Shown here piece by piece: positions 25,001 to 40,000 of a stretch of 64,000 nucleotides of DNA. This DNA comes from Salvator merianae (taxonomy: Eukaryota > Chordata > Lepidosauria > Squamata > Teiidae). Position 1 is the stretch's first letter. Each line of letters opens with the position of its first letter. The stretch covers positions 48,323,428 to 48,387,427 of the forward strand of contig QVOM02000119.1 in assembly GCA_003586115.2 (NCBI GenBank). Reading direction: 5' to 3'. A program made the position numbers and the translations under genes. The notes under the pieces are model-generated. The model was not told where the DNA came from. It made no database searches and saw only the letters and a list, made by a program, of their open reading frames with translations.

Positions 25001-28000
25001 AACAAAAGACAGTTTGTGGGTAAGGAATACCAAGGCTTCAGGATGCACAAATGGAGCTTGAAGTAGTAATGGATTGTTGCCTTGGATAGCCTGGTTAAAA
25101 CATAAGAGGAGCCCTGCTGGATCAGGCGACAGCCCATCTAGGTCAGCATCCTGTTTCACACAGTGGCCCGCCAATTGCTTCTGGGCATTCTCAAGCAGAA
25201 TAAAAAGGCAAAACCTTCACCTGCTCTCAACTCCCTGCAAATGGCCTTTGGCGGTATCCGGCCTGTCTCTCCACCCTATAGGCAGTATCTAGGCATCCAT
25301 TCTAGTAGCTATTGATATACCTGCCCTCCATGAATCTGTCCAAACCGTTCTTCAAATTGTCCAGGCTGACTGCTGTCACCACCTCTTTCAGTAATAAATT
25401 CCATAGACCAATGACTCTCTGGGTGAAAAAATACTTCCCCTTGTCACTCCTAACTCTCCTACCCACCTTTTCTATACCATGCATGATTTTGTATTCTTCA
25501 ACCAGGTCCCCTCTTAAACGCCCTGTATCAAGGCTGAAGAGGCCAAGATGTTGCAGCCTGATTGCTGGTTCAAGGTTAATCTAGGCTTGCTAGTTGCTTT
25601 AGTGAGGGAGCAAGCCACCTCATCTGATGATCATCTGATTTCCAGTGCTGCCTCAATAGAAAATGCATGGCTCTGTGCTGATGTATGTTTCAACTGCAGT
25701 TGAAATAGGAATTGCATTAACAGTCACCTGTTGAAGACTGAGATTCTGCTCCTTGGTGTTCTTCAAGCAACAGATTGCTTTCCTTTTTAAACATCTCAAA
25801 AGAAGCCTTCCCATCCCTGGCATGGAAGTGTAGAACTATGTCATCATTTGCTGGGGTAGCCTTTTAAGTGGTGACTGCTGGCTAATGATACCAATTGGGA
25901 AAGGAAGTAAAGGGAAGGAAAACAGAGGAAAAGGGAGGGGAGAAGGATGGAGAATGGATTCTTGGGGAACAGATGATCTTCAAAATCTTTCTGGTGTTTC
26001 AAAAGGGAGCAACAATAGGAGAAAGTAAAGGGGAATAGATGTTACTTCAGCAGAAAACCTGCCCAATGGGATTATCATCACTTTTTCAGACTGTGGGGCT
26101 ACATCCTATTTGGGCAAAGGAGAAAATCTGAAATGGCCAATGCAAAGGTATTGCAATCAAAATAGAGAATTTGCTTTACATGGTCAGCCTCAGAACCAGC
26201 CATACTCAGTGTCCCATGCTGTAAATAGTCAAGCCCTGAGAATGAGAAATAATCCCCTTGAGGTCATAGCAGATACTGTATCTGCATTTTCTCCTGTTAG
26301 AGGAAATGTCTCTACAAAACCCATCTGTAGTGTTCTGTGCTAAAGGAAAAACTGACTTGGCTTCTTGACATAGCACCAAAGGACATCCCATGGAAGATGA
26401 AGAAGTACTGAATGCCTGTTCCTCAAACTGGAGACGAGGCATCTCCAGCCCAAAGGTTCATGGATGTACCAGGTGGGAAACATTGAGACTGTTTATCAGG
26501 GAACTGGATTTGTGGAAGGAGCCTGTTTAACAGCTCGTCTTTAAAACAGTATCTCAGGATCAGTAATTCAGTTATAAAGAGTGGGATTCAAGGAATTCTT
26601 CAGGATCCTGATTGGGAAGAGTCTTAAAGAGGCTTTAGTGTAGTCCGCTAGCTAGGACCCACTAATCTTGACTGATTTCAGGTGAAGAGTTGTGACCCAA
26701 GCATCTCTTGTATATTCCAGTGATGCTATTAGTTGTGGAAATAGATATTCAGAATGGAAACGGTCCATTCAAGAGTGGCTCAATCAGAACTGATAACACA
26801 AGGCTTCCTTTCATGGGGTACCCTCATGTTATGCATTACACAACGCTACTTATTTTCTTCGACAGAAAGTGTAGTGTATTGACTTCCCAATCCTTATCTC
26901 ATTAAAGATGGAATTAATTGGGGGGGACGGGGGACAGTCTATGACTCAACCAGGTTTCCTAAAACTGTGATTTTTCAAACTGTTCCTCAGTGTGTGCAGC
27001 ATTGAATATTATATGTTCATAAGTATCTGGATTCCCCTTATTTTTTAGCATATGTGGCTGTAATTATCACTGCCAATGATTGAATCGGGTAGAAAAGAAT
27101 CACACAGGCATGAAATTTCCACAGTGACAGCAGAATGGGCAATATGGAAGAGCTCACTGAGTTCTAACATAGCACCATCATAGGATTCTACCTTTGTAAC
27201 AAGTCAGTTCATGACAATTCTTCCCTGCTACTGCTGCCGTGGTCAACTGTTAGTGATGCTATTGTGCAATGGAATCATAAAGAAGTAGCAACAGCTTAGT
27301 TACATCCTGGTTGACCATGGAAACTCACCAGTAGGGACTGCCAAATATTGAAATGTGTAGCATAGAAAAACTGCCTGTGCCCAGTTGAAACACTCACTGC
27401 TGAGTGTGAAATGCTTCTGGACACAACACTGCATGAGGACTGTTCATTGGGTGCTGAAATATGTGGGTTTCCATGACTGAGCAGCTGCATACAAGACTGT
27501 GATCACCAAGCACAGTGCTGAGAGTCAGCTGGAGTGGTGTAAAGCTTGCCACAATTGGACTCTGGGACTGTGTAAACATATTTTCAGGAGTGATGAATCA
27601 CACTACACCATCTCAAAATGCAATGGAAGAGATAGATTTGGTGAATGCCAGGCAGACACTACTTGCTCAATTGTGTTATGGGTGAAGTTCCTTGATTCCA
27701 GTGACAGGGAAACTTCACACTGAGGCTTGTAGAATTTTTCCACGCAATTCTGTACTTCCACCTTTGTGTCAACAGTTCAGGGACAGCCCTTTCCTGCTTC
27801 AGCATGACAGTGCCTCTGGCCATAAAGCAAAGTCTGTATAGGACTAATTTGAAGCGATGTGCAACAAGATGCTCTTAGTCCTGCATGATGAAAGTTTTCA
27901 GTTTAGGAATGGATCTAAGAAGGAGCATAACTGGATGTTTGTATGCAGTTGTTCCTTATCACTTTTGAGTTCTTTAGTTACAAATTTTGAAAAGTTATTC

Positions 28001-31000
28001 ATGGTATTTGCAAGTGAAAGACAATCGTTTGTGGGGGGATTTAAAGCCCTTGCGTATCCACAAGTTAGTGCTCAAAACTGGCCGTCTTACACAGATTTTA
28101 ACACTTGGAAACAGAAATTACTGGTTTCTGATCCCCACTGTTTTTGTCAGTTTTGATATCCGTGACATTATGAAAGGAAGGCACAGAGGGACAGCTGTAT
28201 TTAAACACTTTTATTACACTGTTTAAAATCCTTGGACAATTCAAAAACATAGAGGGACAGCTGTATTTAAAACTAACTTTTATTATACTACTTGTTTAAA
28301 ATCCTTGGACAATTCGAAAACACAGGGACAGCTGTATTTAAAACACTTTTATTACACTGTTTGTTTAAAATCCTTGGACAATTAAAAAAGTAGTAAATAT
28401 ACAAAATCAGCAAGTGATCTTAACCGTATCCATTAAGTACTTGGGTGCATATGTATGTTTTAAGTAGCTACCAAAGCCTCAACAAATTCAGCATCTGTTC
28501 TATTTAAGGAGGAGATGATTCCATAAAGTGGGCACTACAGCAGAAAAGCCCCATTGCCAGTAAGTGCCTAATTTTGGAATATATTTTGAATGCACTTAGC
28601 TAACCCTTTAAAGCAAGCATAGCTTTACCAAGTTGTTCTTAATTTATGTCAGGGAGAGCACTGCGGGTTGATTTCTTGTCACAAGCATACCTGTCTCCCC
28701 ATATTCTTATAAACAGTTAGAAGATGTTATAATCTGCTACTCAAGTCCTTAAAATGTAAACTGTATTTTCAGATCTTCCTTTGTCCAAAGTAGGTCTTGT
28801 TTTAAGTGCAGTCTTACACATTTAAGAGTAATCCCTCCTGAAAGCGAGCTGACTTCAACCAAAAACTAGTGTAATACTATTTTGTAAGAAACAAGTCAAT
28901 CATAGCAAAGCATCCATGCCATATATTTTATATTTACCATAGATTCTAAATTTTTTGGAATTTCGGTTTATGCTGGAAAATTGTGGTGGTTTTCATTTAA
29001 ATTGAAGATGCTTTCAGCTATCAGTCTATTGCAAATCTTGAGCCAGCACAACTCAGTAAAGTGGCTTAAATTTTCATTCATAAAGTCTCAGCTGCATCAG
29101 CTATAAACATAACACTGTTATTTTGTTTTCAGGACCATTTTAGTCATATTTGTTTTTCAGGATAAATTGCCATAATGACGTGAAATAAATATGTTATTAG
29201 ATTGTCACAGATCAGCAAACGGGACAAAAGATTCAGATTGTTACTGCACTTGATCAAACCACAACAGGCAAGCAGTTCATTTTAACAAATCATGATGGTT
29301 CTACTCCAAGCAAAGTGATCCTTGCAAGACAAGACACCACTCCAGGGAAGGTTTTTCTAACAACTCCAGATGCAGCTGGGGTAAACCAACTCTTTTTTGC
29401 ATCCCCAGATTTATCTGCACAGCACATTCAGGTAGGATGTTTCATATTACTATGACTAATCAAAAGAATTTTGAGAACTCAGACTTTGCTCTGAATATAC
29501 TATTCTTGCTTCTCTCTATTTTTTGCTGTATGTTTTGATTCTGGAGAAGGATACGAACATGTCTTACATATTTACAGAAGATTTTGCTTTGAAGTTGTCT
29601 GATGTATTACCTGTCTTTAAGTTTCATTAAAAATTCTTCCCTCGTGTTTTTAGCTTACATAATAAGAGAGAGCTTCAGTGTTTGGTTTGTTTTTGGCATT
29701 AAGGAATGCTTAATTAACAAAAAATAAAAACCATTTAAAAACAAAGTAACATGCACTGGTAACCATAAGATTATAAAATATCTTGTCCCTGACATGAGCA
29801 AAGCCATTAATTTATGTAATTTTCTCACAGTGCATATCTCCTTGTATATCAGCATTTATTTGATTTACTAATTTTATAAAGCCACCTAATAATTAAAGTT
29901 TGTGGTGATTTATAAAACAAACATTGGGCACGTTAATTAAAATTGAAAATATACCGGTATACATCAAAAAAGAACAATAAAATTAAAACTGCATAATGGC
30001 CAATGGCCAATCAATAAAATAAACTGAATAAAATCAAAACAGCAAGATTAAATAAAGTAGAACTGTGTTGTCGGGCTCTGTTATCTAAAATGCCTGTCTG
30101 AATTTTTAAAAAGCCTTAATCTGCTATCTAGAAACATATAATGATGGTATCAGGTGGATTTCTCTGAGGAGGCTGTTACAGAGCCTGGATGCCACCATTG
30201 AGGAAGTACTTTCTCTAATGTACATCTGCTTTCCTTCATTTGGTGGCAACAGACAGATCTTAGAATTATGGGTGTATGGAAGAAGACTTCATTCAGGTAG
30301 TCTGGTCCCCAGCCATTTAGAGCTTTAAAGGTTAAAACCAGCACTTTAAATTGGACATGGAAATGGAGGAACAGTGAGGTTGATGATGATAAAAATTAGT
30401 AGCCTTCCTGCCCTGTGTGGACCAGCTGGAGTTTCTGGACCATTTTAAAGATACAAAGCATTGCAGTAATCTGTGTGAGAGGCTGTCTGAGAATGAATAT
30501 CCCATCCATATAAGGAAACAACTTGTTTATCAGCTACAGCTGATAGAAGATGCTCAGAGTCACAGAAGCCACTTGAGATCCCAGTGACAAGGCTGGATGA
30601 ATGTGCGCGCTCAACCTGCAAACCTTATCCCTCAGGGAAAGTGTTATCACATTTAATACATGTTAAATATCCTTTACCTGAATAGATGAACCACCATTCA
30701 CCAATACTTCCATCTTGTCTGAACTGAGTTTCAGTTCATTCATCCACATCAAATCCATTGCCATGACTACAGGTGTTGCCTGCTATTGATTTCTGCAGTA
30801 GATACCGAGTTAACCTGCCAGACAGTTATTCGTGACTACCAGCTGCAAAACAAGAACAACAAAAAACTGTAACTTTGCACAAGAAAGAATGTTGTAATAG
30901 TAAAAGTAATGCTTATTTGTGTTACTAATTCAGTTTATTCATAATCGTTCTTGCTGATAATGCATCTTAATTTTCAGTTATTGTTGGGTACTATCAAGTT

Positions 31001-34000
31001 GGGTTTGACTTCTCATTGACTATTAGTAGTTTATCATTGGCTATGTGTATGGAGAAGATAGAGATTGTAGTCACAACTCTCAGCTTTCCAGGCACTTTGC
31101 TCTACTACTGAGCTACATCTGCTCTTCACTCTTCAGTACTGTTGGTGATTCATGTATCCAGTATATAATTCTATTCTTATTTTTTTTAAATGAGATTTTT
31201 AAAAACACAGCATAGCAGTAGTAATCTTGCTAAAATGGCTTTGATTACAACCTTTTTTAATTGTACTATTGCATTGTCAGAATGGAGGCCCTTTTTAAAA
31301 AAAATATTTTTAGTCTTGAATTAGAATGATATTTGTTTATGGATGTTTCCAGTTAGGATATTTTGAGTGTCTGCAGAGGAAAGAGAGATGTTAATTTTTG
31401 TATAAACCTCAAGCAAGCTGGACATTTTGGATTTAAAATTCCATGTTTAAAATGCTATAGAAGTTTTTAAGTATTTACTCAGATTTCAGTACCAAAAGAA
31501 AAAAAAGAATGGGGTATGTAGTCCTTTCTGCTTATGGGTGGACTGCAAGTCATGACAGATCCAGTCATGTTGATCAGTGGTCGGTGGAGGTGAAAACCAT
31601 CAATACCATGGGCTTGATGTTTTATGAAATATTTATTCATTATTTGGACCTTACCTGTATTTTAGTGAAGGGGGAAAGTATTCTTCATTGCAAAATATTG
31701 GGCACATATTTTATAGGCATGAATTTAGTGGAAGTTACAGATGTTTATTGAATCACTCATTTTTTTTCAGATTTTAACAGATAATTCCTCCACAGAACAG
31801 GCCCTAAATAAGGTTTTTGACCTCTGTGTCGTCTGTGGAGATAAGGCATCAGGTAAATCACTGCATTGTTTTAACTGTGTAAAATTATTTGATCTATTTT
31901 TTCACTTGTATTTAACAATATCCCCACCATATATTTTAAATGCATAAACTTTTATATTAAGCCAGCATGCATAGTTTTATAGGCAGCTACCGTTTATGTT
32001 ATCCATTGCATTTAAGCTGTCATATATCAGAAAGAGGTAGCTGGCCTAGTTACTTTTAGTAACCATCAGGCTCTTCTATAGTTAAAAATGTTATAGTATC
32101 TGCATTAAAATTATTGTGTGCAGTAAGGTTTTAAAACTGTAAAATATACTTCTATATATGTATACACATTAGATACTCTCAGTTCCTTCTCCTGGATATT
32201 TTGATCTTTGTCCTCCTTCCTGGTCTGACCATATGTTATTTGTGACCTTTAGGCCTTTTTTTTTGTCCTCAGTGTGACTCAGTAAATAAAGGTAAAAGAG
32301 AAGGTCTTTCTAGTCACAGCCAGATTATGGAAATCTCAACCTTATGACCTTGTGGCTTTGCTTTATCTGCAAAATTTCTCTTGGTAGCATAAAATATCAT
32401 AATTGATTGAAATTAATGTAGACTTTTTCCTATTTATTTAAAGTTTCAAAAAGTACAAAATTATTAAGAAGTTATATAAGGACAAGAAGATTAGAATGAC
32501 TAAATAATTAAATTACAAATGTAAAAATCCTGAATAGCACAACAATGTAAAGTTTACAAGCCAGGTTGCCAAATCAAATAATATTTTTGCAACCACATTG
32601 ATTGCCACCGTGTTTTCATTTTTTAATTGTGCTATACTGCTGCTGTTATTTAAATTACTATAAGTCATCTTGAGTGATAGTTAGATTTTAAAAAGGCAGT
32701 ATATTTACATAAATACATAAATGTATTTTAAAATACTTAAAATGTATTTTAAGAGGCAGTAAAATTATTCATTCTAATAGTCATAGTCCATCTTCTTATA
32801 CAATTGATATGATGTCCTATACAATATCATTAGTCCATGGAATGCTTCCACAGAGAGAGTGTGTGCTATTCAGGGGAAATCACATTTTTTCAACTGCATA
32901 AAGGTGAAACTAAGAATTTCTTTTGAACCATCATACATTGCAAGGCAGAATTTCTTTAACACTATGACATTATAGATGTGCCAAAACATATTCTATGAAA
33001 ATAGTTCCTGTATGCTGATTCAACAGAAGTTCAAACACTGGGGACTTGTAAGGCTTGCTATCAGACCAAATCTTGCTTAAGGTTCATGGTTCAGTCCAGT
33101 AGCGAGTCAGGTCTCTAAATGTTTGCAAAGAACTGGTTCAGACTTCCCTCCTTGCACCCACATCCAATCCAGTAAAACATATGCCAAACCTACCTCCCAG
33201 ACCAGGTTGCTGCTGCCACCTGCATGGTTCTCTAAAGCTTTGCTTGGCTCACAGACATGTTTGAGTTCTTCTAGGAAATGGAGCAACACACATTTGTGTG
33301 TTTGGTCTCTTGGAAGGATTTGTAATCCTCCATTGTTGGAAGACCCAGGCAAGCACAAGGCACCTCTCTGTGGGTTAAGCACAGCTTCGGAGGATCACCA
33401 GGCTAATGGCCAGTCCAGCACGTAGGTCTGGCTTGTGTTCTACAGGACTGGGAATGAGCATGTAAGAGAAGGGGATTGTCAAACATGAATGAGTCAGCCA
33501 GTTCTACTAGTTCCTGCGTCTAGTTTATTACAAACTGAAGTCGGCAGAAGCCATTGCATCATATCTCTGTACATTTGTAGTTAGAGCACTTGTTTCTGAA
33601 AAAATTTCTACCTATAAAATGATTACAATAATTAGTTGGCAATGAAAAATAATACAGTATAAGTATATTACAATATATATTACAAAATGAAGTACACATA
33701 GATTGTAGTGTAAATATGAGTGATTTTTTTTGTTTAGTACAAAATATCTGAGAATCCTCAGTTTAGAAATATACACTGTTTCATAATACAGTCTTCCTTT
33801 GAAACTTGCAAGGACATCTGTTCCCTTATTTTTTTGCAATTACTGTACAAGTAAAGAGAGTTGCCTTTGTACTTTTACACATCTATAAGAAATTGCAGGT
33901 AACTGGTGCTTTCCCAGGGGTATTTCACCCTGAAAGCCCCAGAAAAATTCAGTATCTAGTTGCCTTAGTATTCAAAGGTTTCTGGATTTGCAAGGAGATA

Positions 34001-37000
34001 AGGATGCGGAATGCTTAAGTTTGCCCTTTTCCTTCTTTTCTTTCTTCTTATGATACTGCTGCTTTTACAATACTGTTGTAATTAATTGATTGTAATTATT
34101 TTGTCTGTTTTTATTTTGTATTTCCTATACTGTTTCCTATACTAAGTTAGTGATGAAATGGGGGTTGTATTTCAAACTATATTGGAACAAGGCTTAACAA
34201 ACCAGAGCTGTATATTCAACATAAGTATTACCAAGTATACTCTATACAAAATAGGTCTATACAAAAACCTGTCTTGTTGAGCAGAAGAGATGATCTTTCC
34301 AAGGGCTGAAAAATTAACTTATTGGAAACAATAAATTAATTTTTACTAATGATCCTTACCTGAAAGTTTATTGTCATGATTGTTCGGAATTTTGGATATG
34401 TTTGAAAAAAATTACGTTGAGCTTTTGTACATTATAGATGCTGTTCGTATGTATTTCTTATTTAGCTTAATGATTAAGCATTCTTAGCTATGCACCCTTT
34501 TTGTTGGCATGTTATATAGACATTTGGAAATTCTGTTTTCTTGTATGATACATTGCTTGTAAATAATAGCATTTTTTTTCAGTTTAAGCATCAAAAACCT
34601 TTTGATCTTTAAGTACTTGACTTGTACTTAAGAATGCTTTTTATTTTGTAAGATTATTTCATAATGCATTTTGTTATGCAACTAGGACGACATTACGGAG
34701 CAGTGACATGTGAAGGATGCAAAGGATTCTTTAAAAGAAGTATTCGAAAGAATTTGGTATATTCATGCCGAGGAACAAGGGACTGTGTGATTAACAAACA
34801 TCATAGAAACAGGTGCCAGTACTGTAGGCTTCAGAGATGCATTGCCTTTGGAATGAAACAGGATTGTAAGTATAAGTATTAACTGGAGTATGTTTGTGAG
34901 GAGAAATCAATGATAGAAAAACTCAGGTATTACTGCTGTACAGCCCCATTATATGTAAATAGGAATAGGAATAAATTAAAAGTTTGGGGACAAGATTCAA
35001 AGATCAAGGAGATAAAATCAGGGAGCACCCACTGAATCAAAAGTAAAAAATACAAGGCTATAAGGCTATAAAGTGTTGTTAGAATAATTTCTAAATTTTT
35101 GTTTACTGCCCATTGTGTTTTAGTCAGTAATGATCATCCTAAGGACTATAAGAAAATAAGAAAACACAAAAAGCAATGGCAATAATTTATGTAATACTAA
35201 GCCTGTTAAAACAGCCAGAGAACAAGTATAATAATAAAATAGTAAAACAAAAACTGAACAGATAGGGGAAAGAGTACTCTACATTTTATCATTAAGAATG
35301 AGATAGTAGGAATATTGTCATTTACATTAAGGGTTTTTTTTCTAGAAAGTGGACAGTAAAATTCAGTGATGGGTCATGCCCACTGCTTGCTCTGTGCCAA
35401 CCATTAAATGGTGTACTTGATTATAAATAGATTTGGCAGCAAGATTTCCTGGTTTCCAGAGACTGATGTCCTGAGATAGGGCAAACAAATTAGAAAAGGT
35501 CCCCACAGACTCCACTCAGCCCCAGGGGAAGAAATAAAAACAAGTGTGTATCAAATTTGGTTGTCCATTTTCTAGAAACCACTTTCATATAAGTGACAAT
35601 GTTCCAGTCTCAGAAGGTGAAGTAGCCAAATTTAATGTTGGGATTACCAAAGCTACTCCTAATTGCTAGGCTGGGCACCAAAAACAACTGATCTGCCCCA
35701 GAAGAGAGGTTTTATTGTCAGTGGATGTCCTGCTGAAGGACCCTCTTCCAATAGCTGCCTTTATCAAGCAATACCTATCTGATTGATAGTGATTTAAAAC
35801 CACGAGGGCAATTACGAGGTTGCAACCTTGCATATTTCATGGATGAAAGAACAGAAAGAGGGAAGACCAAGAACAGAACTCCTTTTTCTCTTCCAGTAAA
35901 TTAAATCTTTAGAACTTTCTGAACATCTAGAGAATGTCAGATGCTTATAAATTTATGTTGAGAATTGGGGCAAAGGGAAAAGAGATAAATATTTTGGTCC
36001 CTATGACAAACAAAGTCAATCTTGAGTCTGAATGTGGGATTAGTCTGGACTAGGGGTGTGCACGAAGCTTCGTGGCATTCGATTTTCGATCGAATTTCGT
36101 GATTTCGTGCCCTTCGCATCGAATGCGAAGGGCACCAGAAATCACAAATGCGAATTGCGAAGGTCCCTCAATTTTTCGAAGTATTTCGGGATCTTCGCAA
36201 TTTGCCAAAGTCTCACCTCTCTAGGCTGTCAGCGCTGGCGCTGACAGCCTAGGGTGAATCAGCCAGCCAGCAGCGAGTGGAAGTGCAGAAAATTCAACGG
36301 AAGGGAGGGATTCCCTTCCTGTTGATTTTCCTTCTCTTCCCCTCACTGACTCATCCCCCTAGGCTGTCAGCGCGAGCGCTGACAGCCTAGGGTGAATGAG
36401 GCAGCCAGCAGCCGTCGGAAACGGAGCAATCAAGGCGAACGAAAGACCTTTGCCTTGATTTTTCTGCTTCCGATGGCGCTCGCCTCTCTCTCATCCCCGC
36501 CCCCCAGTCTGTCATCAGACTGACAGACTGCAGCGGGAGTGAGAGAGCGCGCTGCGCCATCGGAAGCAGATAAATCAAGGCGAACAGAAGACCTTTTTGC
36601 CTTGATTTCTCTGCTTCCGATGGCGCTCGCCTCTCTCTCATCCCCCCCCCCAGTCTGTCATTACACTGACAGACTGGGGGGGGGGGAATGAGAGAGAGGC
36701 GAGCGCCATCCGAAGCAGAGAAATTAAGGCAAAGGTCTTCCCTTCGCCTTGATTTATCTGCTTCCGTTTGCGGCGAAGATTTTCGCCGCGGAAACGAAGG
36801 GCTTCATTTTTGTGCGTATTTTTTCGCACGAAAATGAAGCCTAGGAGCTTCGCAGTCCTGCGAAGCGAAAAGGGAAAAGTGCCTTCGTGCACATCCCTAG
36901 TCTGGACTGAGTCAGGGCTGAATATGCATCAGTGTTCTATGATTAAAAGATCAGAGATATTTTTTGTGGAGGTGATTGCTGCAAGGAGAGAAACCTTTAG

Positions 37001-40000
37001 AGACAAATTTTGTAGGGAAACCTTTCAGATGGCTTCTAAAGAAGACTGCATAAGTGAAGTTAAGACCAGATTAAGGCTACATGAAGGGAGGTGATGCAGT
37101 AGAGGGTTAGAATACTTAGATCCTTTGAAAAACTGTTTAATCAGAGGATGAGCAGTGAGAGGCAGGTCACCAAAAAAACTTGGACTCTGGATAAAGCACG
37201 GGCCTGTCTGCATATGTTGTTAAAATTCAGCCCTTTATCCACACTTTCTGGAGAAATTATAGGACTTCAGGTAAACAAAAGTGAAATGGGTCCATGTTCT
37301 GGGAGAGGTACCAGCAGCAAATGTTCTTCAGGAGGTATTTGTATAAGTACCAGATATATCTGCTGTGATAATATTCTGGAGGATAATCCAGATTGTGACA
37401 GCTGGGGACCAAAAGATCCCAAGGAGTAATGTGATAGCACAGCAGCAGCCCCCTCAAATGAAAACTATGTTGTCACTGCAGGAAATAGAGCACTGAGGAG
37501 TAACACCGCACTAAGAGTCTCAAATGACTACCCATACATTGAACCCGCCAACTCAGCTCTTGCGAGAGGAAAATGCCTAAAAGGATGAAGCAATAGATAC
37601 TGGGGAACAATAGTGTCAGATCTGTTGATGAGATAAGCACGCTACTCATCATTTGGGACAGAGCAAGCAGTGAGTGTGATCCATCACTAAATTGGCTGGT
37701 TGATCTTCTGAGAACCAGTTCCTCACTAAGTCCTGATAGAGCCATTGTTCTTAAGCTCCAATATCCACAACATATTAGTTCTGATTTTTAAAAAAACGAT
37801 GTAATATCTTTTCCATAGCCCAGAATGTTATATCTATATACAGGTGATTTCATATAATATTTTCTAAAGTTGTTAATGCAAGTATTTTTAATGCAAGCCA
37901 AGTATTTTTAAATATTTCATTGGTATAAACAATATGATGTAGCTGTACTTGTGGGTAGCAATATCTAATTACCTCTGTGTTTTGTGAATGATACAAACTC
38001 TTCCTTCACAAAGATTTTTTAATTGATTTTTGTAAGTGTTGCTTTATCATTTATATAAGTATTGTTTTACAGTTTCATTATTGTAGCTATTTTATGGTTG
38101 TCCCATTCCATAATTATTCTATTCTAGTCCGTTTTTATTCTCAATCCTACTAATAAAGAGAGGACACTTCTCTTTTTTGGCAAAGAAGAATGTCCTTTTT
38201 TAATTTTTTGTCCTTCATCCAATGATTCCATGGGAAATAAAAGATAAAAGGATTAAATGAAACCTAACAATTTAAAACAATAGAACCACAATTTAAAAAC
38301 ATCCAAGTGCTACAAACAATAATATAGTAATAATATATACATTAAGTACTTGTGAATAATGAATATATAGTATGGTACATCAACATAATGGTGAAGAAAT
38401 GTGTATATTAGATTTTATCTCCAGTCTAAACTAAAAGATCTTTTTAGTTTCATGTTACATACAGGGTCAATTACCTTGAACATCATCAGGTTAGACTAAG
38501 ATAATATGACAGTCAGTGTGGTTAAGAAAGCTGCTTAAAATGTGAAAGCAAAGAGAAGGAAAGAGTAAAGGGTACATTACACAGATCTTACATTCGGAAT
38601 GTGGATAATTTTATGTAGGGGAAACAGAACAGATGTAAAGGATAACATAAGGAACGTCTTCCTTATATGTCACTCTTAACATCTATCCTTTTTGCCTTAC
38701 ATAAAATTTAAGAGATGTAAAACATATAAAGAAAGAGAAACCTTGCATATTACATGCAAAAGAAAAACATATGGGACCAGGAGCTAATCTCTATATTGAC
38801 AGCAGAGAGGCATTAATCAAGGCAGAAAATTTAGGAGGCTGTGTATCTGTGAAAAAAATCACTGCCTACAATCAACAGCGAAGAACAGAAGATTAGAGCT
38901 TTATTATTATTATTATTTTCCCCTGCTGGTACTGTCATAGACTGTTTTTAGTGTTTTTCATCTGTTTTTGTACTGGTTTAAATTGTATTGTTTTTACATG
39001 TGTTGTGATCCACCCTGGGGCCTTCGGGTGTGGGGCGGGATAGAAATCAAAATAAATAAATAAATAAATAAATAAATACGTTTTTAGAAAGTTATCTTGG
39101 TAGAATCTTCTCCCATCCCCTTCAGGGATATAATATTGTTGGTAATATTAAAGTACAGTCATTGTAAATTTAAATAAAAGTTCTGATTTGTGATTTTTGA
39201 TCCTTCAGTAGGTAGGCAAAAATAGAAATAAAGCTTTCTAAAGCAGTAGCTTTCTAACCTTATTCAGACTTACCTTAGTATTCCTTATGCTTAGCCACTT
39301 CCCTAAACCACACATTCCACAGAAACGTCCTCAGGCTGCAAGTATTCCTTGGGAGATGTGAAGGTGTTTCTTGACAAACTGTGAGGATGATTTAATGAAT
39401 ACAGAAAATTTTAAAACTACAGTTGAAGGTCAAAAATTTTCCTACAGAAATTTGTCTTTCTGTTCAAAATAACCAAAAATGGTTATTTTGTTATGATGCT
39501 GAATCCCTGAAATGGCAGGTTAGGACTCTAGCCTTAATAATGCATTCAAGTGTCTGATCAAATCAGCATCAACTACATAATGATATGATGTTTGTCTAAT
39601 TGCTTTTAAGGATTGAATCTGTTCTTCTGTTTATTTGGGTTGTAGGACACCATCATCACCCTCCAAGAAAATCCATGCAGAAATCAGACCAATACTATCT
39701 ATGGTCTAACTGCAGGGATTAAAAACAAGTTGGATACAAAACAACTCCGTTGTCCACAGATTGTGTATTTTTTATTATATTGATAATTGTTAATTGATAA
39801 AATCTATAATAGCTGTTACTGTGCTCAGCTATGAATTCATCCTTTTTAAAATCCCGATAGTGAAATTCATTTTCCAAGGGTGATTAAGGGACTATGTGTA
39901 TCATTTTGCTTACTTGATTACATCAGTTACTACCAGATTCATATGAAGAAGATTACAGTAAAGTGTCTTCCTCAGTGTGCAGGTGCTTGCAGGAGTACAA

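Larger units (their letters stand above)
23797..29200 (+). other. NR2C1: NR2C1 intron 3, 5.4 kb
   Basis: Contains a CR1 fragment (25090-25570), a Tc1-like transposase relic (27060-27870) and a minisatellite (28183-28387). The rest shows nothing I can name. Confidence 0.7.
29432..31770 (+). other. NR2C1: NR2C1 intron 4, 2.3 kb
   Basis: Holds an L2-like fragment (29930-30370) and a tRNA-derived SINE (30979-31130). The stretch 30370-30640 looks like further LINE-associated repeat, not classified. Confidence 0.65.

Noticed and set aside
28183..28387. CRISPR-like array
   Set aside because: Three contiguous tandem units without unique spacers, in vertebrate intron DNA. It is a minisatellite.
36387..36892. 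Open frames of 84 codons on the minus strand
   Set aside because: They lie inside the palindromic hAT element and repeat each other because the DNA is duplicated. Not protein genes.
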